From assembly GCF_007097365.1 (NCBI RefSeq), contig NZ_VJZR01000019.1, positions 1-40,006 of the forward strand: a stretch of DNA of 40,006 nucleotides, written 5' to 3'. This DNA comes from Flavobacterium franklandianum. GTDB lineage: Bacteria > Bacteroidota > Bacteroidia > Flavobacteriales > Flavobacteriaceae. The translations under genes and the position numbers were made by a program. Below the pieces are notes generated by a model, which ran no database searches, was not told the DNA's origin, and worked only from the letters and a program-made list of their open reading frames with translations. Positions 33,560-40,006 of this stretch are shown piece after piece. Positions within the stretch are counted from its first letter, which is position 1; each line of letters opens with the position of its first letter.

Positions 33560-35173
33560 ATGCCAACAGACTGTATCAACTATCAAAATTCAGGATATTT
33601 CTCTCCTTTAATGAATGACTATTTAGAGCAAAAGTCCAACTTACAGTCACTTTACAATAGATTTCCAAGTCTTGAAAATTTCGAAGAACAAATCATTGAA
33701 AAAAAAATCAATTTCAATGGCAATGACAATATCAATGGTAATGCTAAAAGAGAAGTTTTAGCTACAGTTTTAGAAGCGCAATATGCTAAAATAATTGCTT
33801 CAACAACAACTTTAAACAACATTAAACTCTTAAACAATTCAAAAACTTTCACAATTACGACTGGCCATCAACTGAATTTGTTTTCTGGGCCTTTGTATTT
33901 CCTGTATAAAATTATTTCGACTATCAATCTGACCAAGGAATTAAAAGCAAAATATCCTGAAAACAATTTCGTGCCCATTTATTGGATGGCGACCGAAGAC
34001 CACGATTTTGACGAAATTAATTACTTCTATTTCAAGGGTCGAAAGTTTCGCTGGAACAAGGAAAGTACCGGTCCAGTTGGACGATTATCCACCGAAGGTT
34101 TGGAAGATTTTTTTGAAGTTTACGCCCAAAAATTGGGATCTGGAAAAAATGCCGAAGTCATCAAAAAACTCTTTCAAGAATCCTATTTGAACCATTCCAA
34201 TCTGGCCGATGCCACTCGTTTCTTAGCCAACGAACTTTTTGGCGAACAGGGATTGGTTATTCTCGATGCCGATAATCCAGATTTAAAACGAACTTTTGCA
34301 ACTTATATAAAGGAAGAATTAACACAGCAAACTTCCCATAAAAAAGTCATTGAAACCATCAAAGAACTTAAAGATTACGCCATCCAAGTAAATCCACGTG
34401 AGATTAATTTGTTTTATATGGAAGATGATTTGCGAGAAAGAATCATTTTTGAAAATGAAATTTATAAAGTAAATAACACCAAAATAGAATTATCGGAAAC
34501 TGAAATTTTAGAATTAGTAGAAAATCATCCCGAAAAATTCAGTCCCAACGTGATTATGCGTCCATTATATCAAGAAGTGATTTTGCCTAATTTATGCTAC
34601 ATTGGCGGAGGCGGAGAAATTGCGTATTGGCTAGAACTGAAATCTTTTTTCGATGCTGTGAAAGTTACATTCCCAGTACTTTTACTTCGAAATTCGGCAC
34701 TATTGTCCACCGAAAAGCAAGCTCAGAAAGCCAATAAACTAGGAATGTCTTGGGGTGATTTGTTCTCCAAACAAATAGATTTAGTAAATACCAAAACAGC
34801 GGAATTATCCGAGTTTTCAATCGATTTTACACCACAAAAAGAACAGCTTCGAAAACAATTTGAAGCCCTTTTTGAAATTGCAAATCAAACCGACAAATCT
34901 TTTCTTGGAGCAGTAAAAGCACAGGAAGCCAAACAAATTAGAGGGTTAGAAAATTTAGAAAAACGTTTATTGAAAGCCCAAAAACGGAAATATTCAGAAA
35001 CAATAGAGCGAATTACCGATTTACAAAACGAATTATTTCCAAATAAAAGTTTACAGGAACGCCAAGCCAACTTTTCGGAATTTTATTTAGAAAACGGAAA
35101 TGATTTTATCGATAAATTGATAGCAACTTTGAAACCTTTGGATACAAATTTTGAAATAATAACTTTACATTAA
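33560..35173 (+). CDS. bshC: Bacillithiol biosynthesis cysteine-adding enzyme BshC
   Basis: 537 aa, full family length. BshC joins cysteine to glucosaminyl-malate in the last step of bacillithiol synthesis. Visible family blocks: YQNSGYFSPLMNDYL at the start, TTGHQLNLFSGPLYFLYKI near 100-118, VPIYWMATEDHDFDEI near 135-150, VIMRPLYQEVILPNLCYIGG near 333-352 with GGGEIAYWLELK, and a C-terminal coiled coil (about 455-500). The start codon follows the divergent promoter at 33535-33546 by 14 bp. The other bacillithiol genes are not in the window. The next gene begins 44 bp downstream on the same strand. Confidence 0.96.
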   Translation: MPTDCINYQNSGYFSPLMNDYLEQKSNLQSLYNRFPSLENFEEQIIEKKINFNGNDNINGNAKREVLATVLEAQYAKIIASTTTLNNIKLLNNSKTFTITTGHQLNLFSGPLYFLYKIISTINLTKELKAKYPENNFVPIYWMATEDHDFDEINYFYFKGRKFRWNKESTGPVGRLSTEGLEDFFEVYAQKLGSGKNAEVIKKLFQESYLNHSNLADATRFLANELFGEQGLVILDADNPDLKRTFATYIKEELTQQTSHKKVIETIKELKDYAIQVNPREINLFYMEDDLRERIIFENEIYKVNNTKIELSETEILELVENHPEKFSPNVIMRPLYQEVILPNLCYIGGGGEIAYWLELKSFFDAVKVTFPVLLLRNSALLSTEKQAQKANKLGMSWGDLFSKQIDLVNTKTAELSEFSIDFTPQKEQLRKQFEALFEIANQTDKSFLGAVKAQEAKQIRGLENLEKRLLKAQKRKYSETIERITDLQNELFPNKSLQERQANFSEFYLENGNDFIDKLIATLKPLDTNFEIITLH

Positions 35174-35217
35174 AATTATACAAACTCATATTCTATAACA
35201 ATCAAAAAACCAATCCA

Positions 35218-36489
35218 ATGATTAAAGAACGTTTAACCTCACTTGATATTTTTCGGGGATTTACGATTATGTTGATGACTATTGTCAACAATCCAGGAAG
35301 TTGGGGATCGATTTATCCTCCCTTACAACATGCCGAATGGAATGGCTGCACGCCAACAGATTTAGTTTTTCCTTTTTTTATTTTTATAATGGGAACAGCT
35401 GTACCCTTTGCGATGCCAAATAAAACTTACGACAGCACAATTTTTTATAAAATATTGGTGCGCTCTTTACGTATTTTCTGTTTGGGTTTATTTCTGAATT
35501 TTTATAGTAACATCGGCTTTCTAGGTTTGCATGGTATTGCATCATTAATAGAAAAAATACTAATAACCTTCTTTGTTGCCTATGCATTATTGGGAAACTT
35601 TAGCCCAAAAATAAAAACAATTTTAGCTTTTTCGGTTTTAGGAAGTCTACTATTTCTGACTTATAGCGGTATTCCAGCCTATCAAAATATTAGGATTCCA
35701 GGGGTTTTACAACGCATTGCAATTGTGTATTTTTTTACTTCGCTTTTGTATTTAAAATCAACAATGAAAACTCAAATTTGGGTAGCTGCAACGCTATTAT
35801 TGGGCTATTGGGCCTTAATGACACTTGTTCCAGTCCCCGGAATTGGGGCAGCAAATCTTGAAAAAGGAACAAATCTAGCTGCATATATAGATAATCTATT
35901 TTTGAAAAACCATATGTACAGCCAAACAAAGACTTGGGATCCAGAAGGAATATTATCTATGTTACCAGCAATTGCCTCAGGTATAATAGGAATGTTGATG
36001 GGACAAATGTTGAATAAACCGCTGCCAAAAATCGAAATTGTTAAGAAAATGATTTATTTTGGGTTTGGTTTAATCTTTTTTGGTTTAATTTGGAACTTTC
36101 TATTTCCCATAAACAAATCACTTTGGAGTAGCTCATTTGTTCTATTCACATCAGGATTAGCCACTTTATGTTTGAGTCTATTGTATTATATAATTGATAT
36201 AGCTAACCATAAAAATTGGATAAAACTATTCTTGATTTGGGGTGTAAACCCTATGATTGTATTTTTCTTTTCAGGAATAATTCCTGAGGCAATTTCTATG
36301 ATAAAAGTGGATCATCCTGAACTCCCCGGCGAACTACTCGGATTTCAAAGTTACTTTTATAATTATGGAATTGTACCATTATTCAAAAATCCAATGGATG
36401 CTTCTTTGACATACGCATTAGTTTATTCTGTATTTTGGAGTATAATTTTATGGATTCTTTATAAAAACAAACTGATTTTCAAAGTTTAA
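35218..36489 (+). CDS. DUF5009 / heparan-alpha-glucosaminide N-acetyltransferase-like membrane protein
   Basis: 423 aa integral membrane protein with about ten to twelve spans. The opening RLTSLDIFRGFTIMLMTIVNN and GCTPTDLVFPFFIFIMGTA match the NagX/DUF5009 family related to the lysosomal enzyme HGSNAT, which moves acetyl groups across a membrane to glucosamine ends. The internal RIPGVLQRIAIVYF and the ending of alternating spans fit too. It lies 44 bp after bshC. Glucosamine chemistry is also part of bacillithiol, but DUF5009 proteins usually handle cell-wall or chitin-derived amino sugars, so I would not link the two on adjacency alone. Confidence 0.9.
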   Translation: MIKERLTSLDIFRGFTIMLMTIVNNPGSWGSIYPPLQHAEWNGCTPTDLVFPFFIFIMGTAVPFAMPNKTYDSTIFYKILVRSLRIFCLGLFLNFYSNIGFLGLHGIASLIEKILITFFVAYALLGNFSPKIKTILAFSVLGSLLFLTYSGIPAYQNIRIPGVLQRIAIVYFFTSLLYLKSTMKTQIWVAATLLLGYWALMTLVPVPGIGAANLEKGTNLAAYIDNLFLKNHMYSQTKTWDPEGILSMLPAIASGIIGMLMGQMLNKPLPKIEIVKKMIYFGFGLIFFGLIWNFLFPINKSLWSSSFVLFTSGLATLCLSLLYYIIDIANHKNWIKLFLIWGVNPMIVFFFSGIIPEAISMIKVDHPELPGELLGFQSYFYNYGIVPLFKNPMDASLTYALVYSVFWSIILWILYKNKLIFKV

Positions 36490-36571
36490 TTTGGAAGAGC
36501 TAATCCTATAAATCTAATTTCATCTTGCGAATTTTAAGGTAAAATAGGATAATTATTCAATTAATAAATAC

Positions 36572-36579
36572 TATTTTTG
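36572..36579 (+). promoter_or_regulatory. -7 promoter element of ndk
   Basis: TATTTTTG matches TAnnTTTG and ends 23 bp before the ndk start codon. Confidence 0.5.
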
Positions 36580-36602
36580 CCCCCAATCAAAAAAAATGCA
36601 AA

Positions 36603-37022
36603 ATGGCTACCAATAGAACTTTTACAATGATCAAACCCGATGCTGTCAAAAACGGACACATTGGAAATATTTTGGCAATGATAACCAACGCAGGTTACCA
36701 AATTGTTTCACTGAAATTGACTCAATTATCAGTAAAAGATGCTGAAAATTTTTATGCCATTCACGCTGAAAGATCTTTCTTTGGAGAATTGGTAGAATTT
36801 ATGTCAAGCGGACCAATAGTTGCTGCTATTCTTGAAAAAGAAAATGCAGTTGACGATTTCAGAACTTTGATAGGAGCTACAAATCCCAACGAAGCTGCCG
36901 ATGGTACTATTCGTAAAATGTATGCAACTTCATTGGGTGAAAATGCAGTTCACGGTTCAGATAGTGATGCAAATGCAGCCATAGAAGGAGCTTTTCATTT
37001 TGCAATAAGAGAGCAGTTCTAG
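36603..37022 (+). CDS. ndk: Nucleoside diphosphate kinase
   Basis: 139 aa cytoplasmic enzyme that balances nucleoside triphosphates by phosphate transfer through a histidine. N-terminal [16 protein letters not shown], the central [16 protein letters not shown] and the active site NAVHGSDS (H117) are all present, with normal length. An ATG at 36596 is out of frame, so 36603 is the start. It has its own -7 element and a strong terminator, so it is transcribed alone. Confidence 0.97.
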   Translation: MATNRTFTMIKPDAVKNGHIGNILAMITNAGYQIVSLKLTQLSVKDAENFYAIHAERSFFGELVEFMSSGPIVAAILEKENAVDDFRTLIGATNPNEAADGTIRKMYATSLGENAVHGSDSDANAAIEGAFHFAIREQF

Positions 37023-37080
37023 ATTTATGAATTAAGATTAACGATTTTTGAATTAAGATTTATAAATCCTACAAAAACAG

Positions 37081-37118
37081 AAAATCCAGTTTCAAATTTT
37101 GAAACTGGATTTTTTTTA
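37081..37118. terminator. Bidirectional terminator between ndk and the S41 peptidase
   Basis: AAAATCCAGTTTCAAA (37081-37096) pairs perfectly with TTTGAAACTGGATTTT (37098-37113), followed by a T run on the plus strand. The A-rich left side gives a T run for the minus strand too, serving the S41 peptidase gene that ends at 37124. Confidence 0.92.
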
Positions 37119-37123
37119 TTTAT

Positions 37124-38590
37124 TTATTCCAAAGCTTTCAACAAACCTTCGGGAGCTTTTTCCAGATACATTTGGTTTTGTAAACTATTTGCGGATTTTG
37201 AATCTTTAAAATAGTCAAATTGAATTCCTGGATCAGATTGTTTCATTTTTGCAGTTCCTGTAATTTTACCAATTGCAAGTTTCAATAGAGGCTCAGTTGT
37301 ACTACCAAGAACATCAAGAGTGCTCAAGGTTTCTTTTAATTGATAAGTAGGTACTAAACCAGTTTGATAATCCCCAAAACCAGCTCCATTGACAATTTTC
37401 AAAACTAAAGGTTGCATCGCATAACGATGATTTGGGTTTCTGTTTTCTTTTCCGAAAGTAGGGGAATCGTATAAAGTTACCGACCCTACATTTTTTCCAG
37501 TGGTTATATCGCCAATTTGAACCACTGTAATATAAGGCTTCAATCCGTTAATTACTAATTCACTAGCCGAAGCTGTGCTTGTCGAAGTAAGAATGTAAAT
37601 CTTGGTCATATTGACACTATTTATAGGAGCCGTTCCAATTTTGTCAGTAAATAAATTTTTTAGAGATTCAGGATCGTTAGAGGCAAAATAGGATTCTATT
37701 TTGGTATTCCATTGTTCTTTCGAAAAAACTTGTCCTGTAAAAGCTCCTGTAATCATACTAGCAAGTCTAGTTGCCGTTTGAATCGAGCCACCGCCATTAT
37801 ATCTTAAATCTAGAACTAGATCGGTTATTCCTTGTGATTTTAATGTTCCAAATGCAGTATTAAGTTGGCTATCATAATTAGCATAAAAGGCATTGTACAT
37901 TAAATAGCCAATTTTATGCGAGCCTGAAACAATCACTTTATTAACTAATATTGGATTTTCGTCCAAAACACTTTTTGTCAAAGCTACTGTTTTTCCATTG
38001 GGCGTAACTGTTCCGCCGTTGATGTCTGCCATATTTAAGGTGTAATCATTATTTGAGCCAAATAACAAGGATTGGTAATTATCTATGGTAAGTTGAGTCC
38101 CATTTACACCATAAAAAATCTCGCCACGTTTGATGTTTTTTGTCGATGCGTCAGAATTGGGGATAATGTAGCGTACCCAACCAAATATTTCTGATGAACC
38201 TGAAAACTTTCGGCTTAAACCAAATTCGACACCATTATTATTGGTTGTTCCTTGGAGTTGTCCTTCTAATTCCAAATAATCATCAACAATCCAGCTGAAT
38301 CTATCCACGGCTTCTGAAGCAGGATAAAGACTTTCTGGTTTGTACAATAAACTTTCAAATAAACTTTCTGGTTTGGAATATCCGTTTAAAAAGGAATACA
38401 ATTCTCGTTGATTTGCAAATTTATTGTCAGATAAATTAGGTACATCGGCTTGCCATAAATAATAAACATTCAATCCTTTCCATATAAAATCATTAATATC
38501 CAAATTTGCGAAATCATCTTCATCTTGACAGCTTTGGAAAATAAATGACGACAGAATAAATACAATAATATATTTGAAAGTTGTTCTCAT
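37124..38590 (-). CDS. S41 family peptidase, lipoprotein
   Basis: 488 aa. Lipoprotein signal with lipobox FQSC (lipidated C21). An N-terminal helical part carries a short internal repeat (KPESL at 73-77 and 84-88). A PDZ-like section (about 125-200) follows, then the tail-specific protease core: DLVLDLRYNGGG at 257-268, the serine region STASASELV (S341/S343) and the lysine in TTGKNVGS (K366). Members of this Bacteroidota group are periplasmic or surface lipoprotein peptidases of unknown target. It stands alone between two terminators. The catalytic pair is assigned from family pattern. Confidence 0.92.
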   Translation of the reverse strand: MRTTFKYIIVFILSSFIFQSCQDEDDFANLDINDFIWKGLNVYYLWQADVPNLSDNKFANQRELYSFLNGYSKPESLFESLLYKPESLYPASEAVDRFSWIVDDYLELEGQLQGTTNNNGVEFGLSRKFSGSSEIFGWVRYIIPNSDASTKNIKRGEIFYGVNGTQLTIDNYQSLLFGSNNDYTLNMADINGGTVTPNGKTVALTKSVLDENPILVNKVIVSGSHKIGYLMYNAFYANYDSQLNTAFGTLKSQGITDLVLDLRYNGGGSIQTATRLASMITGAFTGQVFSKEQWNTKIESYFASNDPESLKNLFTDKIGTAPINSVNMTKIYILTSTSTASASELVINGLKPYITVVQIGDITTGKNVGSVTLYDSPTFGKENRNPNHRYAMQPLVLKIVNGAGFGDYQTGLVPTYQLKETLSTLDVLGSTTEPLLKLAIGKITGTAKMKQSDPGIQFDYFKDSKSANSLQNQMYLEKAPEGLLKALE

Positions 38591-38699
38591 ATTTAGGTTT
38601 CGATTTCTAACGTAAAAATAGCAATTTAAAATTTTAACTTTACCTTTATACTCAAAAGTTATTCCAACTTATAATAAAAGTATAAATTTTAGAATTTTA

Positions 38700-38730
38700 T
38701 TGCATTGGCACGAGCTTTGTTATTAATTTG
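38700..38730 (+). promoter_or_regulatory. Candidate promoter of the DUF4252 gene
   Basis: TTG at 38700-38702 is followed after 20 bp by TTAATTTG (38723-38730), one base off TAnnTTTG. Spacing fits the Bacteroidota -33/-7 pattern and leaves a leader of about 30 nt before 38768. Confidence 0.4.
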
Positions 38731-38767
38731 CTAAGTTTATATTTATTAAAACTTATAACACAAAAAA

Positions 38768-39295
38768 ATGAAAAAAATTATAGTAACAATTGTATTAATT
38801 TTGGTTTCCAATGTGTTTTTTGCTCAATCGGCTTTTGATAAATACGATGGGCAAGACGATGTGACTTCTATCATTGTGAATAAGAAGATGTTTCAAATGA
38901 TGGGAAGCGTAAAAGTGGATGCCAATGACAAAGAAACGCAGCAATATTTGACTTTGATGAAAAAGTTAGATAACCTGAAAGTGTTTACAACCACCAGTAC
39001 TAGAGTTTCAACAGAAATGAAATTATCTACTGATAGTTATATAAAAACTGCTGGTTTAGAGGAGTTGATGCGTACCAATGATAGCGGAAAAAACGTTAGG
39101 ATATTGGTTAAGTCCGGAGCGGTTGAAGGGCAAGTAAAAGAATTATTGATGTTTATTGAAGGTTCAAACAAAGAAAATGAAACTGTATTAATGTCGTTGA
39201 CGGGTAGTTTTGACTTAAGCGAAATTTCGGTTCTTACTGATAAAATGAAAATCCCTGGCGGCGATGATTTGAAAAAAGCAACGATAGGCAAGTAG
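38768..39295 (+). CDS. Secreted DUF4252 domain protein
   Basis: 175 aa with a signal peptide (MKKIIVTIVLILVSNVFFAQ). The mature protein is one DUF4252 domain: SAFDKYDGQDDVTSIIVNKKMFQMM near the start, LDNLKVFTTTS in the middle, LMRTNDSGKNVRILVKSG and LLMFIEGSN...LMSLTGSFDLSEIS toward the end. DUF4252 proteins are common in Bacteroidota, usually near sigma or anti-sigma genes; none is seen here. Function unknown. A strong terminator follows 45 bp downstream. Confidence 0.9.
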   Translation: MKKIIVTIVLILVSNVFFAQSAFDKYDGQDDVTSIIVNKKMFQMMGSVKVDANDKETQQYLTLMKKLDNLKVFTTTSTRVSTEMKLSTDSYIKTAGLEELMRTNDSGKNVRILVKSGAVEGQVKELLMFIEGSNKENETVLMSLTGSFDLSEISVLTDKMKIPGGDDLKKATIGK

Positions 39296-39340
39296 TTTTA
39301 AAAATCATTTAAGTAGTATTCAACATTATATTTTACTATA

Positions 39341-39377
39341 AAAAGAAGCCTCGACATTAATGTCGAGGCTTCTTTTT
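39341..39377. terminator. Bidirectional terminator after the DUF4252 gene
   Basis: AAAAGAAGCCTCGACAT (39341-39357) pairs with ATGTCGAGGCTTCTTTT (39360-39376), then more T. The convergent small TPR-like gene ends at 39399, so the hairpin likely serves both. Confidence 0.93.
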
Positions 39378-39398
39378 TGATGTTTAGATAGTTGAATT

Positions 39399-39713
39399 CT
39401 ATAGTGTCTTATATAAATCAATACTTTTTTTTGAAATTTGAGATAATTTATATTTTTTGAACAACATATCGAAGTACAATTTCGATTTTTGAAAATCCTT
39501 ATCCTTGTAATAATAATTCCCTAAGTATTCAAACATCTCAATAGATGCGTAGCCTTTATCAATAACTCTTTCGTATGTTTTTCTAACATCAATTAATGCT
39601 ACTTTTTGTTTGCTAATTGAATCGTAAATAACGGTCTGCGAATTGGCATTGTGTGTACCCAACACTATAAATGAAAAGATAAAAAATACCGATAAATTCT
39701 TTTTTAATGTCAT
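39399..39713 (-). CDS. Small secreted TPR-like protein
   Basis: 104 aa. Signal peptide (NLSVFFIFSFIVLGTHNANSQ) followed by one or two tetratricopeptide-like helix pairs: TYERVIDKGYASIEMFEYLGNYYYKDKDFQKSKLYFDML across residues 47-85. The ending YKLSQISKKSIDLYKTL recalls the N-terminal repeats of OmpA-type proteins of flavobacterial gliding clusters, but no OmpA domain follows here. It may be a stand-alone repeat protein or a shortened version of such a protein. Function unknown. Confidence 0.75.
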   Translation of the reverse strand: MTLKKNLSVFFIFSFIVLGTHNANSQTVIYDSISKQKVALIDVRKTYERVIDKGYASIEMFEYLGNYYYKDKDFQKSKLYFDMLFKKYKLSQISKKSIDLYKTL

Positions 39714-40006
39714 TTCAATTTTTCTATATTTATACTAGAATTTAATAATGGGGGAGGCTAAATTACACTTTTGAAATTAATATGCAAATCAATTTTTAAT
39801 TTCTTTCAATGAGTAACTCTTTTATTTTCAATTTATTATTCTGCGAAACAAACGGTTTTCAATTATATAATTAGTATTCATGACTTTAATTAGCAGCATT
39901 TTATTCTGTTGTCACCACGACGGTATTGAGGATCAAGTCTAAATGTTGTGGGGAAATATTAAATTTCGATATTTGTCTTTTTAAATTAAATACAAATGCA
40001 AGATTC
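39714..40006. other. Right-edge region with a possible gene end
   Basis: Mostly AT-rich DNA with no promoter match that I trust. A minus-strand frame enters from the right edge and stops at TAA 39901-39903 (see the partial gene entry). Nothing else is visible. Confidence 0.4.
39901..40006 (-). CDS. Possible C-terminal end of a gene entering from the right
   Basis: A minus-strand frame is open from the window edge for 34 codons and ends with ISPQHLDLILNTVVVTTE before TAA at 39901-39903. The composition looks protein-like (mixed helix then a strand), but I do not recognise it and chance cannot be excluded at this length. Confidence 0.3.
   Translation of the reverse strand, partial: NLAFVFNLKRQISKFNISPQHLDLILNTVVVTTE

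Noticed and set aside
33560..36489. A functional link between bshC and the DUF5009 gene through glucosamine chemistry
   Set aside because: Adjacency with a 44-bp gap is the only support; DUF5009 proteins are usually tied to amino sugar handling unrelated to bacillithiol.

Overview
The window looks like the chromosome of a Flavobacterium-like member of the Bacteroidota. It is AT-rich, and several genes have the Bacteroidota -7 element TAnnTTTG (or close variants) upstream. It encodes a type IX secretion (T9SS) sorting domain, BshC, DUF5777, DUF4252 and BBP2-type barrel proteins, and signal peptides typical of the phylum. No rRNA, tRNA, CRISPR array or transposase was found.

Layout. 0.36-3.2 kb: rimO, a Gly/Asn-rich secreted protein and an amidase lipoprotein, closed by a hairpin terminator. 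3.8-4.8 kb: an OmpL-like porin on the minus strand behind a long AT-rich upstream region. 5.5-9.4 kb: a SulP anion transporter overlapping a beta-carbonic anhydrase by 4 bp, bracketed by two small membrane-anchored proteins that both end in PPPE plus two or three residues, then a secreted hypothetical. 9.5-11.6 kb: a CHASE4 hybrid histidine kinase, followed by the wreck of a sigma-54 activator. 12.1-15.7 kb: a three-gene biotin-dependent acyl-CoA carboxylase. 15.9-19.4 kb: a compact six-gene minus-strand unit (ankyrin protein, DOMON/T9SS protein, OB-fold protein, DUF5777 barrel, cytochrome c lipoprotein, YceI) preceded by a sharp palindrome. 19.6-21.8 kb: a B12-binding radical SAM protein. 22.2-25.3 kb: a single-chain type ISP/IIG restriction-modification enzyme flanked on both sides by matching four-palindrome repeats. 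26.0-27.2 kb: an NAD(P)-dependent reductase. 27.4-32.0 kb: a sucrose operon made of fused sucrose-phosphate synthase/phosphatase, a GH32-like hydrolase and a PfkB kinase. 32.2-39.7 kb: an MHS-family transporter, bshC, a DUF5009 acyltransferase-like protein, ndk, an S41 peptidase lipoprotein, a DUF4252 protein and a small TPR-like secreted protein.

Genes that work together. The carboxylase genes supply the carrier, biotin carboxylase and carboxyltransferase of one enzyme. SulP and carbonic anhydrase make a bicarbonate uptake/interconversion pair. The sucrose operon could make sucrose and recycle it through fructose. The six-gene unit has the parts of an envelope redox or electron-transfer chain, but its function is inferred.

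The most unusual part is 21.9-32.2 kb. Around the restriction-modification gene there are scars of duplicated genes: a second copy of the enzyme's last residues, two decayed copies of one small ORF joined to the 3' end of an MHS transporter, and a decayed copy of the 5' end of the radical SAM gene. Together with the paired palindromic repeats they suggest repeated recombination at this site.
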